Assembly (NCBI GenBank): GCA_011389895.1
Contig: JAABTN010000008.1
Span: forward strand, 1 to 64,000
DNA: 64,000 nucleotides
From: Maritimibacter sp.
Lineage (GTDB): Bacteria; Pseudomonadota; Alphaproteobacteria; Rhodobacterales; Rhodobacteraceae
Direction of reading: 5' to 3'
Positions 26,860-37,416 of the stretch are shown here, piece after piece. The position numbers and the translations under genes were made by a program. Each line of letters opens with the position of its first letter. Positions within the stretch are counted from its first letter, which is position 1. Below the pieces are notes generated by a model. The model was not told the DNA's origin, ran no database searches, and was given only the letters and a program-made list of their open reading frames with translations.

Positions 26860-28742
26860 GTGCGTCCGAAAAGCCGTTCGATATCGGCAAGCTTGAGTTC
26901 GACATAGGTCGGGCGACCATGGTTGCACTGGCCGGAATGGGGCGTCGCCTCCATCTCGCGCAGGAGCGCGTTCATTTCCTCCGCACGCATCCGGCGACCG
27001 GACCGGATCGACCCGTGACAGGCGACGCGCGACAGCACCGCCTCGATCTTTTCCTGCACCAGCGTGGTGGTGCCCAGATCGGCCACCTCGTCCAGAACGT
27101 CGCGCATGAGCGCCTCGGCATTCACCGTGCCAAGGATGGCCGGGGTTTCGCGCACGGCGATGGCCCCGCCACCGAAGGGCTCGATGACAAGCCCCATGGC
27201 ACCCAGCTGATCGGACATCGCGAGCAGCGTTTGCGCCTCTGCTTCCGACAGGTCCACGATCTCGGGGATCAAAAGCGCCTGACGCGCCACGCCGCGCTCG
27301 GCCATCTGGCGTTTCAGTTTCTCGTAATTGAGCCGTTCATGCGCGGCGTGGCCATCGACGATGACCATGCCGGTTTCGGTCTGGGCGATGATGTAGTTTT
27401 CATGCACCTGCGCGCGCGCCGCCCCAAGCGGCAGATGCCCGTCATGGGTCTCGCGCATCCCGCCCTCTGGATCGCGCGGCTCGAACCGGGCCGATGGCTG
27501 TTCGGCGAACCCCATAGGGGCTTGTTCCGGGCCCGGGTCTGGGTATGCCTGCGCGTTCGGATCTGGGGCCTGCATGTGATGCGCCGTCCGGATCATCGTC
27601 TGTGACGGGCGGTCCATCTGGTAGATCCGCGGGCCACCTGTCGGCTCGGGCCGCATTGCGCCCAGTGTCGCATCGGCCACGGTCGACGAGGCACGATGTC
27701 CCGCCTCGGCCAGCGCGTGACGCAGGGCCGATACGATGAGACCGCGCACCAACCCCGGATCGCGAAACCGCACTTCGGACTTGGCGGGGTGGACGTTCAC
27801 ATCGACCAGTTTGGGGTCGCAGGTGACGAACAGCGCCGCTGCCGGGTGACGGTCGCGCGACAGGAAATCGGCATAGGCCCCGCGCAGCGCGCCATAAAGC
27901 AGCTTGTCACGCACCGGGCGGCCATTGACGAACAAGAATTGCGCCACCGCTGCGCCCCGCGAATAGGTCGGAAGGGCGGCGTAACCGGTGAGCCGAAAGC
28001 CGTCGCGCATCGCGTCGATGGGAAGGGCGTTGGTGGCGAAATCCCGGCCAAGAATGGTGGCAAGACGGGCATGAAGCGCGTCGAACAGGTCACCGGTTTC
28101 GGGCGTTGCGCGAAACGTCACGCGCCCTTCGCCCCCGCCCGACACATCGCGCAGCGTGACGCCAACATGCGGTTCGGCCATGGCAAGGCGTTTGACCACA
28201 TCCGTGATCGCCTGGGCTTCGGCCCGGTCGGTGCGCAGGAATTTCAGCCGCGCGGGCGTGGCATGAAAGAGATCGCGCAATTCGACCACGGTGCCACGGC
28301 CAAGTGCTGCGGGCTTGACCGGTTCCATCTGCCCCCCCGACACGCGGATCTGTGCCGCATCGCCCCCGGCGCGCGAGGTGATGGTAAGACGCCCGACAGC
28401 CCCGAGTGAGGGCAGGGCTTCACCACGAAACCCAAAGGTGTGGATGTCGAGAAGATCCGATCCGTCGATCTTCGAGGTGGCGTGACGCGCCAGCGCGAGA
28501 GGCAGATCCTTGCCGTCGATGCCACAACCATCGTCGCTGACGCGGATGAGGGTCTTGCCCCCGTCGGCATAGGCGATCTCGATCCGAGTCGCCCCGGCAT
28601 CGACCGCGTTTTCTACCAGCTCCTTGACCGCCGAGGCAGGGCGCTCAACGACTTCACCGGCAGCGATCCGGTTGATCGCCGCGTCGTCGAGTTGCCGGAT
28701 CACCGGGCGAGACGCGGACATATGGGGGGCTGTATCGGACAT
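26856..28742 (-). CDS. mutL: DNA mismatch repair protein MutL
   Basis: 628 residues. The GHKL ATPase N-terminus shows [38 protein letters not shown] and FGFRGEAL. The C-terminal domain carries [13 protein letters not shown], a variant of the endonuclease motif DQHAx2Ex4E with Gln replaced by Gly, plus ACHGSIRSG and [12 protein letters not shown], the other metal-site motifs. Known biology: bacteria without MutH use a nicking MutL, which fits. Linker (about 335-430) is Pro/Met/Gln-rich and poorly conserved. Followed by rmuC with a 4-nt overlap. Confidence 0.97.
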   Translation of the reverse strand: MSDTAPHMSASRPVIRQLDDAAINRIAAGEVVERPASAVKELVENAVDAGATRIEIAYADGGKTLIRVSDDGCGIDGKDLPLALARHATSKIDGSDLLDIHTFGFRGEALPSLGAVGRLTITSRAGGDAAQIRVSGGQMEPVKPAALGRGTVVELRDLFHATPARLKFLRTDRAEAQAITDVVKRLAMAEPHVGVTLRDVSGGGEGRVTFRATPETGDLFDALHARLATILGRDFATNALPIDAMRDGFRLTGYAALPTYSRGAAVAQFLFVNGRPVRDKLLYGALRGAYADFLSRDRHPAAALFVTCDPKLVDVNVHPAKSEVRFRDPGLVRGLIVSALRHALAEAGHRASSTVADATLGAMRPEPTGGPRIYQMDRPSQTMIRTAHHMQAPDPNAQAYPDPGPEQAPMGFAEQPSARFEPRDPEGGMRETHDGHLPLGAARAQVHENYIIAQTETGMVIVDGHAAHERLNYEKLKRQMAERGVARQALLIPEIVDLSEAEAQTLLAMSDQLGAMGLVIEPFGGGAIAVRETPAILGTVNAEALMRDVLDEVADLGTTTLVQEKIEAVLSRVACHGSIRSGRRMRAEEMNALLREMEATPHSGQCNHGRPTYVELKLADIERLFGRT

Positions 28743-28812
28743 TGCACGATATGTAGCATGGCCCCACGGGATTCGGAAAGCGGGGTTTGGCGACGTCGCA
28801 GGTGCCCGTCAC

Positions 28813-30129
28813 TCACTCGGTGGTGGCATCAAGACCGTCTGGCTGCCCGACAACGACAAAGCGCAGGTTTTCGGGTTGGAACAGCTCGGCGGCCACGCGG
28901 TTTGCTTCTTCCAGCGTCACCGCGTTCACCCGGTCGTTGCGGGTTTTCGGGTAATCCCGGTCGTAGCCGTCCATCTGCATCCCGACCAAAAGCTCGGCGA
29001 TGCGGGAATTGCCATCGAACCGCAGGGGATAGGCCCCGGTGAGGTAAAGCTTGGCTGCCGCAAGCTCATCTTCCGTCACGCCTTCTTCGGCCATCCTGCG
29101 CCATTCTTCCTGAACCACCGCGACCGCTTCGGACATGCGCGCGTTCATGGTCGAAAAACTGCCCATCAGCGCCTCGGTATAGTCGCTGTCGACCAGAAAA
29201 CTGCCGATGCCATAGGTCAGGCCGCGCTTTTCCCGCACCTCTTGCATCAGCCGCGATTCAAAGCCCGAGCCACCCATGATGGTGTTCAGGATGTAGGCCG
29301 CGAAAAAATCGGGATTGCTGATTTCCATCCCCGGCTGGCCCAGTCGGGCGACCGATTGCGGCGTGTCGAACGCGGTGACCGAAACGCCGGGGGCGGCGGC
29401 AAATTCGACCTCCGGCGGAAACGCCTTGCCGGTCTCGGGCAGATCGCCCAGCACACGGTCCATCAGCGCGCCGAGTTGGTCGGGGGTGATATCGCCCACG
29501 GCGGCAATATAGACGCGGTCGCGCGCGATGGCGTTTTGCCAAGCCGTGACGATATCGTCGCGGGTCAACGCGGTGACACTGTCTTCAGTGCCGCCGATGT
29601 AGCGGCCATAGGGGTGATCACCATAGGCGGCGCGCGCCATCACATCGCGGGCGATATCCTGCGGATCGGTGGCGCGGGCGCGCAGGCTGGCCAGAACCTG
29701 ACCCCGCACCCGCTCGATCGCGGCATCGTCGAAGGCCGGGTCGGACAGCGCGGCAGCGACCAGATCACCCGAGGCCTCCCGGTTCTCGGTCAGGAAACGC
29801 GACGAAACGGTGAGCGTGTCACCGTAGATGTCGAAGTCGATCGAGGTGGCGAGGTTTTCCTTGGCCTCGGTAAATTCGCGCGCGTTCATGCCGCCCGCGC
29901 CCTCTTCAAGCAGGCCGGACATCAGGTAGGTCGCCCCCTGCGCCTCCGGGTCGTCCAGAGATGCGCCACCGCGAAACCGGATCTCGAGCGCGACGAAGGG
30001 GATCGAATGCTCTTCGACCAGCCACGCGGTCAGACCGCCGGGCGATGTGACCTCTTGGATATCAACCTCGGCGCGGGCCGGGAGGGCGAGGATCAGGAGC
30101 ACGAAGAGCGCGGGGATCAGGCGGTTCAT
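28813..30129 (-). CDS. M16 peptidase-like protein, non-catalytic partner
   Basis: 438 residues with a signal peptide (cleaved near LPARA, about 20). The M16 fold is clear, but where the zinc motif HxxEH should be, the sequence reads ATYLMSGLLEEGAGG, with no histidines. Near residue 180 it has HPYGRYIGGTEDSV, including the Arg/Tyr pair with which the inactive half of M16B heterodimers helps bind substrate. Overlaps the stop of the catalytic partner by 4 nt. So it should form a periplasmic heterodimer with the product of the next entry. Confidence 0.9.
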   Translation of the reverse strand: MNRLIPALFVLLILALPARAEVDIQEVTSPGGLTAWLVEEHSIPFVALEIRFRGGASLDDPEAQGATYLMSGLLEEGAGGMNAREFTEAKENLATSIDFDIYGDTLTVSSRFLTENREASGDLVAAALSDPAFDDAAIERVRGQVLASLRARATDPQDIARDVMARAAYGDHPYGRYIGGTEDSVTALTRDDIVTAWQNAIARDRVYIAAVGDITPDQLGALMDRVLGDLPETGKAFPPEVEFAAAPGVSVTAFDTPQSVARLGQPGMEISNPDFFAAYILNTIMGGSGFESRLMQEVREKRGLTYGIGSFLVDSDYTEALMGSFSTMNARMSEAVAVVQEEWRRMAEEGVTEDELAAAKLYLTGAYPLRFDGNSRIAELLVGMQMDGYDRDYPKTRNDRVNAVTLEEANRVAAELFQPENLRFVVVGQPDGLDATTE

Positions 30130-31469
30130 TGGACGGTCTCCTCAGCCATATCCGGGGCCATGAGCCATCCGGTGACGCTGTGGGTCGGTTGTAGCACCTT
30201 GCGGGCCACGGTCATCACGTCCTCCGGGGTCACCGATTGCAGGACGTCGGGCCATGCTTCGACATCCGCGACCGTCAACCCGGTGGTCAGCGCGCGACCA
30301 TACCGGTTGCCCAGCCCGCGGGCGCTGTCTTGGGCGTAGATGTCGTTGGCTCGAATGCGCGTCTTGATACGTTCGAATTGCTCAGGGTCGATCCCGGTTT
30401 CGAAAAAGCGGGCAATCTCGGCGTCCAGCGCCGCCTCGGCGGCCTCAAGCGTGACGTCTTGCGCAGGGACAACGCCAAGCGAGAATTGCGACAGATCGAG
30501 CATGTCGGCGCTATAACCCGCCCATGTCGATACCGCGATCTTCTGGTCGAATTCCAAAGCCTGTCCCAGCACCGAGGTAGCCGAAGACCCGCCAAGGATT
30601 TCGGACAGGAAGACGAGTGCTGCGGCTTCGGATTGATCTTCGGACCTGCGCGCGGGCGCGATGTAGTTGCGCATCACATAAGGCGTGCCCACACGTTCGT
30701 CGGTCAATGTGACACGGCGCGGCGCGCGCGGCACGGGTTCCAAGGGCCGCGCCCGCGGCGAAAGCCTCTCGTTCGCATCAATCGGGCCGTAGTGTTCCTT
30801 GGCCAGCGCGATCACATCGTCCGGCTCCACGTCACCCGCCACCACGAGCACCGCGTTATTGGGCGCGTAGAAATCGCGGTAGAATGAGAGCGCGTCTTCG
30901 CGCGTCAGGCCCTCCATTTCATGCTGCCAACCTATGAGAGGGATGCCGTAGGGGTGGTTCATGAACAGCGCGGCGGACATCTGTTCGTTCAACAGCGCGC
31001 CGGGGCGGTTCTCGACCCGCTGGGCGCGTTCTTCCAAGATCACGTCGCGCTCGGTCGCAACGTGGTCTTCGGTGAGCAGCAGATCGGTCATCCGCTCGGC
31101 TTCCATGGACATCATCAGGCCCAGACGATCCGAGGCGACACGTTGGAAATAAGCCGTGGCATCATAGCTGGTAAAGGCGTTGTCTGAGCCTCCGTTCTCG
31201 GCCACCACTTCGCTGAATTCGCCCGACTCCATGTCATCGGTCGCCTTGAACATCAGGTGTTCGAGAAAATGCGCGATGCCGGATTTTCCCAGCGGCTCGT
31301 CGGCCCCGCCGATCTTGTACCAAACCATGTGCACCACGACCGGGGCCCGGTGGTCTTCGATCACCACCACCTCCATGCCGTTGTCGAGCACCGTGTTCGT
31401 CACCTCTTGCGAAAAGGATGGCAACGCGGTGGCGAATGTCATGAGACAGGCGAAAATCAGTCGCTTCAT
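30126..31469 (-). CDS. M16 zinc peptidase, catalytic partner
   Basis: 447 residues with a signal peptide (FATALPSFS, about 20). Contains the inverted zinc motif HFLEHLMFKAT near residue 67 and the distal Glu region about 77 residues later (MEAERMTDLLLTEDHVATERDV). Known family: pitrilysin-type M16B, periplasmic, degrading peptides or cleaving export intermediates. Coupled by ATGA overlap to the inactive partner downstream. Confidence 0.93.
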   Translation of the reverse strand: MKRLIFACLMTFATALPSFSQEVTNTVLDNGMEVVVIEDHRAPVVVHMVWYKIGGADEPLGKSGIAHFLEHLMFKATDDMESGEFSEVVAENGGSDNAFTSYDATAYFQRVASDRLGLMMSMEAERMTDLLLTEDHVATERDVILEERAQRVENRPGALLNEQMSAALFMNHPYGIPLIGWQHEMEGLTREDALSFYRDFYAPNNAVLVVAGDVEPDDVIALAKEHYGPIDANERLSPRARPLEPVPRAPRRVTLTDERVGTPYVMRNYIAPARRSEDQSEAAALVFLSEILGGSSATSVLGQALEFDQKIAVSTWAGYSADMLDLSQFSLGVVPAQDVTLEAAEAALDAEIARFFETGIDPEQFERIKTRIRANDIYAQDSARGLGNRYGRALTTGLTVADVEAWPDVLQSVTPEDVMTVARKVLQPTHSVTGWLMAPDMAEETVQ

Positions 31470-31580
31470 CGAGGATCCTCCGTTCAGCGAAGATTTAGAC
31501 TCTCACGCCGGGTCCGCAACCCTCATTGACGGGGGTGTGATCACTGGGGATCGGAGATAGATCAGGTCCGCGCGCCGGGG

Positions 31581-32123
31581 TTACTCCCCGGCATTCGACA
31601 CGCGTTCGGGATCGGGCGGGGCCGACGGGGTCGGAACGCCACGGGCGCGCAGGCGATCAAGTTCCCGATGTTGGTCAAGCTCTTGTTCCGAATAGCTGTC
31701 GTAATAGACGCTGACATTGAACAGGCGCTCCAGAAGACGACCATTGTTCGCCTTGCGGTATTCAAGATCTTCGGCGGCAAGCGTTTCGCGGATGTCCGGC
31801 GTCGCCCCGTAGCGGGCGGCATGCGCGGCAAGCGCGCGTTCGCGGTTGGTCGCGCGCCCGTTGACCACCGCCTCTTCGGAGCCACCCAGCGCGACGGCGG
31901 CGTCGGCAAAGGGGTTCACATCGGCGCGGTTGGTGCCGCCCGGTGTGGGGGCCGGAAGGCTTTCGTAGTCCTCGGGTTCCTCAAGCGGCTTTGTCGGCAA
32001 GATCGAGAATTCGTCCGGCGTGTCGCTACGGATGTTCATGAGGCTCGGGTCCTTGTCCGCGCAGGCGGTCAAAGCCAAAAGCCCGATGAGGGCGAAACCC
32101 GATGTCATGCGTATCGACCGCAT
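31581..32123 (-). CDS. DUF3035 lipoprotein, BamF-like
   Basis: 180 residues from ATG 32123, preceded by GGAGGCAAAG. Signal peptide with lipobox LTAC (about residue 21). The mature N-terminus holds the motif TPDEFSILPTKPLEEPEDY followed by SLPAPTPGG, the PDEF-V-x-PL-PP signature of the alphaproteobacterial BamF lipoprotein that joins the outer-membrane beta-barrel assembly machine. Rest is helical and charged. Between lspA and the M16 pair, all on one strand. The complex assignment rests on that motif, hence moderate certainty. Confidence 0.75.
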   Translation of the reverse strand: MRSIRMTSGFALIGLLALTACADKDPSLMNIRSDTPDEFSILPTKPLEEPEDYESLPAPTPGGTNRADVNPFADAAVALGGSEEAVVNGRATNRERALAAHAARYGATPDIRETLAAEDLEYRKANNGRLLERLFNVSVYYDSYSEQELDQHRELDRLRARGVPTPSAPPDPERVSNAGE

Positions 32124-32189
32124 CTTTGCCTCCTGCACCCGTTTGGAGATCTCTTTACCCCATTCGCAAACCGGCGTCACGGGGTCAAT

Positions 32190-32657
32190 CTATTCCTGTT
32201 GCGGCTTTGCAAACAGGATAAGCCCTATGGCACCGGCAAAGACCGCTATATCTGCCACGTTGAACGAAAAGGGGTTCCGAATGCCGCAGCATGACATGTT
32301 GAGGAAATCGGCAACCGCGCCATAGATCAGCCGGTCGAGCACATTGCCCAGCGCGCCGCCGACCAAAAGCCCGGCGAACACCTGTGCGACGGTCCCCATC
32401 CGGTCCCGGCGCACCCAGTAGAGAACGCCCGCCGTGATGATGAGCGCAACGGCGATCAGGATCCAGCGGCGCATATCCCCGGCGGCGGAAAACAGCCCGA
32501 AGTTGATGCCTTCGTTCCACGCCATGCGAAAATTGAGCAGGGGCGGGAAGACGTCGATCGCCCAGAGCTCTTTCAGGTTCAGAACCTGCACAACCCACCA
32601 TTTCGTCGCCTGATCGACAACGAAAACGACAAGGGCAGAGATCGCGAGCGCGCGCAT
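32190..32657 (-). CDS. lspA: Lipoprotein signal peptidase (signal peptidase II)
   Basis: 155 residues, four membrane helices. Aspartyl protease that cuts the signal peptide of diacylated prolipoproteins in the inner membrane. Catalytic aspartates are visible in GNVLDRLIYGAVADFL (about 108-122), and the family N-terminal segment VVDQATKWWVVQ is present. Start ATG overlaps the last base of the purH stop. Next to the BamF-like lipoprotein gene. Confidence 0.95.
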   Translation of the reverse strand: MRALAISALVVFVVDQATKWWVVQVLNLKELWAIDVFPPLLNFRMAWNEGINFGLFSAAGDMRRWILIAVALIITAGVLYWVRRDRMGTVAQVFAGLLVGGALGNVLDRLIYGAVADFLNMSCCGIRNPFSFNVADIAVFAGAIGLILFAKPQQE

Positions 32658-34246
32658 CAGTGACGAAAGTGCCGCATGCCGGTGAACACCATGGCAAGCC
32701 CGGCGTCGTCCGCCGCCGCAATCACATCGTCATCGCGCATCGAGCCACCCGGCTGGATCACGCAGCTTGCCCCCGCCTGCGCGGCCTCAAGCAGGCCATC
32801 GGGGAACGGGAAGAAGGCGTCCGAGGCAACGGCGGAGCCAATGGCGGGCGATTGGTCAAGCCCGACCTGATCGGCCATGCGCTGTGCCTTGGCCGCCGCG
32901 ATAAGCGCGCTATCAAGACGCGACATCTGCCCCGCGCCCACGCCCACGGTCGCTTTGTCCTTCACGTAAACGATGGCGTTGGATTTGACGTGCTTGGCGA
33001 CCTTCCACGCAAACAGAAGGTCTTCCATCTGTGCCGCCGTGGGGGCCTTTTTCGTCACCACCCTGAGGTCATCCAGGCCGATGAACCCGTTGTCCTTGTC
33101 CTGAAACAGGTATCCCCCGGACACCTGTCGGATCGTCTGCCCCCCGCTGCGGGCATCGGGAAGCCCGTCGGTGGTCAAAAGACGCAGGTTTTTTTTCGCC
33201 GCGAACACCGCCTTCGCCTCGTCCGATGCGCCCGGCGCGATGACCACCTCGGTGAAAATCTCGGTGATCGCGCGTGCGGTGGTTTCATCGAGCGGCTGGT
33301 TCAACGCCACGATCCCGCCGAACGCCGAGGTCCGGTCACAGTCGAAGGCCTTCTGGTAGGCATCGCGCAGCGTGTCGCCCCGCGCTACGCCAGAAGGATT
33401 GGCGTGCTTGATGATCGCGACGGCGGGCCCGTCTTCGGGCCGAAACTCCGACACAAGCTCATACGCCGCGTCGGTGTCGTTGATGTTGTTGTAAGACAGC
33501 GCCTTGCCCTGATGCACCATCGCCGTTGCCACCCCGGCGCGCCCGGAGCCGTCGACGTAGAAAGCTGCGTCTTGATGCGGGTTCTCACCATAGCGCATGG
33601 TTTGGCGCAGCTGTCCGGCGACCACGCGGCGGCGCGGCGAAGCCTCGCCCAACGCGCCCGCCATCCAACCCGACACGGCGGCGTCATAGGCCCCGGTGCG
33701 GGCATAGGCGATCTGTGCGTGACGTTGGCGAAAACTGTATGTCGTCTGGCCGTCGTTGGCGTCGAGCTCGGCAAGCAGGGCGTCGTAATCTTCCACATCG
33801 ACGATGGTGGTCACGAAACCATGGTTCTTTGCCGCGGCACGGATCATCGCCGGACCGCCGATGTCGATGTTCTCGATCATCTCGTCATAGTCAGCCCCCC
33901 GCGCCAAGGCGGCTTCGAACGGGTAGAGGTTCACGACCAACAGGTCGATGGCACCGATCCCGTGCGCCTTCATCGCTGCGCGGTGATCGTCGTTGTCGCG
34001 CAATGCCAAGAGCCCGCCATGCACCATCGGGTGGAGGGTCTTGACCCGCCCGTCCATCATCTCGGGAAACTCGGTGATCTCGGCGACGTCCTTCACCGCA
34101 ATGCCCGCATCGCGCAGCGCCTTGGCCGATCCGCCGGTCGACAGGATCTCGACCCCGCGCGCTTGAAGCGCCTTGCCAAGATCGACAAGCCCCGACTTGT
34201 CAGACACGGAAATCAGCGCGCGGCGCATGGGCGAAAGGTCGGTCAT
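32657..34246 (-). CDS. purH: Bifunctional AICAR transformylase / IMP cyclohydrolase
   Basis: 529 residues; last two steps of IMP synthesis. N-terminal IMP cyclohydrolase (methylglyoxal-synthase fold, about 1-200) with [29 protein letters not shown] and [16 protein letters not shown]-terminal AICAR transformylase with [24 protein letters not shown] and [15 protein letters not shown]. Usual length. Directly upstream of lspA (1-nt overlap) and 15 nt downstream of the heparinase-like gene. Confidence 0.97.
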   Translation of the reverse strand: MTDLSPMRRALISVSDKSGLVDLGKALQARGVEILSTGGSAKALRDAGIAVKDVAEITEFPEMMDGRVKTLHPMVHGGLLALRDNDDHRAAMKAHGIGAIDLLVVNLYPFEAALARGADYDEMIENIDIGGPAMIRAAAKNHGFVTTIVDVEDYDALLAELDANDGQTTYSFRQRHAQIAYARTGAYDAAVSGWMAGALGEASPRRRVVAGQLRQTMRYGENPHQDAAFYVDGSGRAGVATAMVHQGKALSYNNINDTDAAYELVSEFRPEDGPAVAIIKHANPSGVARGDTLRDAYQKAFDCDRTSAFGGIVALNQPLDETTARAITEIFTEVVIAPGASDEAKAVFAAKKNLRLLTTDGLPDARSGGQTIRQVSGGYLFQDKDNGFIGLDDLRVVTKKAPTAAQMEDLLFAWKVAKHVKSNAIVYVKDKATVGVGAGQMSRLDSALIAAAKAQRMADQVGLDQSPAIGSAVASDAFFPFPDGLLEAAQAGASCVIQPGGSMRDDDVIAAADDAGLAMVFTGMRHFRH

Positions 34247-34261
34247 GTCATGGTCCCTCGG

Positions 34262-36016
34262 TCAATCTGGCAGGTCACCCGGCTCGTCCCGCACCAGATC
34301 GCGCACGCCGATGGGCGTGTCCTGCGCCTTGGCCATGGACCAGCGAATGCGCGTCGCATAATCCATTGCGCGCCCGGAGAGAACCACCTGTTTTGCCGCA
34401 CGCGGCTTCAGCCGAGTTTTTTCAAGGTAAACCGATGGATCGAGGCTGAGATGCACGTTGCCTTCGTAGCGAAACACCCAGATCTCGCCAGACCGCAGCG
34501 CGATCGACACGGCGGTGCCGCCAAGGTCGAGCGTGGCATCCACATCGGGGTGCAGGTGGAAGCGGATGTCAAAGGGCACGCCGCGTTCGGCTTCGCGCTC
34601 GAGCGCTTGGCCAAAAACCGCCTGCTCGCCCTCGCTCATCGCCGCGAGCGTTTCCTCGCCGGCCAGCATGCGTCCGTCCAGCGACAGCTCGACGCGGCGC
34701 ACATGGGCAAGACCGTAGTGCGCGATGTAGCCGTTGTGACCGGCGACCACCCCGTTCATCACGTCGTTCGAGACCACCCGTGCCTCGACCTCGGCGGGGG
34801 TTTCGACCAGACGGGCGCGCGGGCCTTCGGGCGTTGGTTCGGGCACCCCGAGCCGGGATGATGAGACGCCGGTCAGGCCAAGCACCGAATGCGATGGGGT
34901 CGCGCGCCCCGCCTTCGCCCAGTCATCGCCGAAATGCACGCCGGAGCCGCAGTTCACGATCAAGGGCCGCCGCCCAGATGTGACCTCGATCGCAAGCGTC
35001 GAGGCATGGGCGTTATAGCTGGTCTTGCCGGTCGGGGGACCGTCGGCATCCATGATCACCGAGGTGCGGCCAGAGGACAGGCGGGCATAGCCCATGGCAA
35101 GCCCGGTGGGTGCCGTGCCACGCACGCCCGAGGCCGCAAGCGCCTGGTCCAGCCGCCCTTCGATACCGCGCCCGCCGCCGTGAAACCGCGCCAACCCGCC
35201 ATCGGCATGGCGCAGCGCGCGCAGGGTGGGTGCGATGCGTTCGATCGCCGCCGTATGGGCCGGTTCGGGCGCACGCCCCGCCTCGTCCAGCGCGAGCGCG
35301 GCCCATGTGAGGAGCGTCAGGATATCAAGCAACTCTTCGGGGTTGCGCGACGGGATGCCCCCGGCGGCGTCGATCCCCCTGTCGGATTCGCGGGCGAGCG
35401 CGGTGGTGGCCGGGGCGACATAGGCGTCCATGCCCTTCAATGCGAGACCGGCATAGATCAACCCGGTCAGGGCCTCGAACCGGGGCAGGCCCGGTGATGT
35501 GGCCTGCCAGCGTCGGGACACGAACAGCGTTTGTTGTCCCAAAAGACGATAAAACGCGTCCGAATCGGGGGTTTCGGACCCCGACAGGATCAAAAGCGCA
35601 TGGCTGACCCATCGGATCAGCCGGCGTCCCGCTAGATCGGGAAGCCACCCGGGCCCCGAGCCGCGCCCATAGCGGTCGATCCAGTCGAGCGTCCAGTATT
35701 GCGCCCGCGCCCGCGCATCCCGGTCGCCGAGAGCGGCGAGATCATCCATCCAGCCAAAGCCGTGAAGCGCGGCCTCGAACGCCGGGGTGGGCGGGGTCAG
35801 CGACCAGATCGAGGTGTCCGGCGCGGCCTGCATCAAATGTCCGGCGAAGAGAAAATTTCCCGCGACCAACTGTTTGCCCCGGGCATAGGACCCGATGGTG
35901 CGCGGTTCAGGTTGCGAAATAAAACCGGTGGCGGGCCGGGCGCGGGTCGCGCGGCGTGCGTGCCACCGGTTAAGCAGCCGGGTTCTGCGTCCTAGGGTGG
36001 GATACTCCTGTGCCAC
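34262..36016 (-). CDS. Heparinase II/III-like protein
   Basis: 584 residues from GTG 36016 (GAGGACAG ribosome site). Alpha-toroid N-terminal domain followed by the heparinase II/III beta-sandwich domain (about 310-560) with SYNAHASTLAIEVTSGRRPLIVNCGS. No clear signal peptide: the N-terminus is basic (RRTRLLNRWHARRATRA), so location is uncertain. Known members are polysaccharide lyases, but this chromosomal housekeeping-linked version (between rsmB and purH) is widespread in Rhodobacterales and its substrate is unknown. Confidence 0.85.
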   Translation of the reverse strand: MAQEYPTLGRRTRLLNRWHARRATRARPATGFISQPEPRTIGSYARGKQLVAGNFLFAGHLMQAAPDTSIWSLTPPTPAFEAALHGFGWMDDLAALGDRDARARAQYWTLDWIDRYGRGSGPGWLPDLAGRRLIRWVSHALLILSGSETPDSDAFYRLLGQQTLFVSRRWQATSPGLPRFEALTGLIYAGLALKGMDAYVAPATTALARESDRGIDAAGGIPSRNPEELLDILTLLTWAALALDEAGRAPEPAHTAAIERIAPTLRALRHADGGLARFHGGGRGIEGRLDQALAASGVRGTAPTGLAMGYARLSSGRTSVIMDADGPPTGKTSYNAHASTLAIEVTSGRRPLIVNCGSGVHFGDDWAKAGRATPSHSVLGLTGVSSSRLGVPEPTPEGPRARLVETPAEVEARVVSNDVMNGVVAGHNGYIAHYGLAHVRRVELSLDGRMLAGEETLAAMSEGEQAVFGQALEREAERGVPFDIRFHLHPDVDATLDLGGTAVSIALRSGEIWVFRYEGNVHLSLDPSVYLEKTRLKPRAAKQVVLSGRAMDYATRIRWSMAKAQDTPIGVRDLVRDEPGDLPD

Positions 36017-36091
36017 CTGTCCTCGCCTCTGGTGTTCAATCGCCCCTTTGCGGGCCGTTGGCGCGCAGTCTACAGGCGTGCCGGTGCCGAG

Positions 36092-37351
36092 TCATGCCTT
36101 AACCATGGCCGCGATGAAGAAGCCATCCATTCCGCCGATCTCCGCCCAGTAATCGGGGCGCAGGCGCAGCCCCTCGGGGCCGATCCAGCCGGGGTCGACA
36201 CCGGGCAAGGCGAGCGCCGAGAGATCAAGCGCGAGCGCCGGGTGACGGCCAAGCGCGTCGCGCACCTGTTCTTCGCCCTCGTCGATCAGAAGGCTACAGG
36301 TGCAATAGACCAGCCGCCCGCCGGGCTTCAGAAGCCCCAACGCACGGTCGATCAAATGGGCCTGCAATTCGAACAGTCCGGGGAAATCCGAGCCATCCTT
36401 GGCCTGTGGCAGATCGGGGTGGCGCCGAATCGTGCCGGTCGCGCTACAGGGCGCATCGAGCAGGATCGCGTCGAAGGGCGGGGCGTCATACTCCAGCGCA
36501 TCAGCCACCACGAGATCGGCAGACATGCCGCAGCGTGCGAGGTTTTCCTCGACCCGTTCCATGCGGGTGCGCGAAATGTCGAGCGCGGTGACATCGGCCC
36601 CCATCGCGGCGAGTTGCAGGGTTTTGCCACCGGGCGCGGCGCAGAGATCAAGCACCCGCGCGCCATGGGCCGGAGCCAGCGCCATCGCAGGCAGCGCGGC
36701 GGCGGCATCCTGCACCCACCATTCCCCGGCCTCGAACCCCGGCAGCGTCGAGACCTGCCCATAGTCCGCCAACCGGACCGACCCGGTGGGCGTCACACTA
36801 CCCCCCAAGGCCTGCGCCACCGCGCCAGCGTCGTGCTTGACCGACAGATCGAGCGGCGCGGCATGGTAGTGGGCTGTTTCCATCGCCGCGACCGCGACCT
36901 TGCCGAAATCATCCGTCAGCGGCTTTCGCAGCCATTTGGGCAGGCGCGGGATTGGCAGGGCAGGCCAGCCCTCCGGGTCGACCTGGCGCAGGACCGCGTT
37001 CACCAACCCGGCCATGCCGGCGGTTTTCTTGTCAGCGCGCGCCAGCGTCACGGCAGAATTCACCACACCGTGCGAGGCTTCGCCCAATTCGCAAATCTCG
37101 GCGACCGCGAGGCGCAGGATGTTGAGGATACGGGGCGGCGGGCGTTTTCGCAGATGCGGCCCCAGCGCGCGGTCGGAGCGATCCATCACGCGCAGGGCGG
37201 TCGTGACCAGACGCTGGGCACGGGCGCGGTCGGGCGGTGTCAGCCGGGCAAGCCGTTTTGGCGCGACCTCGGACAAAAGCCGCTTGCCTTCGGTCACCTC
37301 ACCCATCAAATCCAGCGCTGCCTTGCGCGGAAGCGTCGCGTCGCCTGCCAT
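36092..37351 (-). CDS. rsmB: 16S rRNA (cytosine-C5)-methyltransferase RsmB/NOL1-type
   Basis: 419 residues. N-terminal NusB-like RNA-binding domain (about 1-140) followed by a SAM-dependent methyltransferase with the SAM loop CAAPGGKTLQLAAMGA, catalytic-cysteine motifs LLDAPCSATGTIRRHP and VYCTCSLL. Expected to methylate C967 of 16S rRNA. A single basic protein, upstream of the heparinase-like gene (75-nt gap) and divergent from the SDHAF4-like gene. Confidence 0.93.
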   Translation of the reverse strand: MAGDATLPRKAALDLMGEVTEGKRLLSEVAPKRLARLTPPDRARAQRLVTTALRVMDRSDRALGPHLRKRPPPRILNILRLAVAEICELGEASHGVVNSAVTLARADKKTAGMAGLVNAVLRQVDPEGWPALPIPRLPKWLRKPLTDDFGKVAVAAMETAHYHAAPLDLSVKHDAGAVAQALGGSVTPTGSVRLADYGQVSTLPGFEAGEWWVQDAAAALPAMALAPAHGARVLDLCAAPGGKTLQLAAMGADVTALDISRTRMERVEENLARCGMSADLVVADALEYDAPPFDAILLDAPCSATGTIRRHPDLPQAKDGSDFPGLFELQAHLIDRALGLLKPGGRLVYCTCSLLIDEGEEQVRDALGRHPALALDLSALALPGVDPGWIGPEGLRLRPDYWAEIGGMDGFFIAAMVKA

Positions 37352-37416
37352 GGCTCATCCTTTGCGCTTTCACCGACAGGGGCCTATATCAAGGATAGCG
37401 AGTAAGGAAGTCCGAG

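Noticed and set aside
28624-30339. A 571-codon plus-strand frame antisense to the M16 partner gene
   Set aside because: Shadow of a real gene; no ribosome site or domain.
32660-34861. A 733-codon plus-strand frame over purH and the heparinase gene
   Set aside because: It crosses two genes with solid family motifs on the other strand and shows no recognisable domain.
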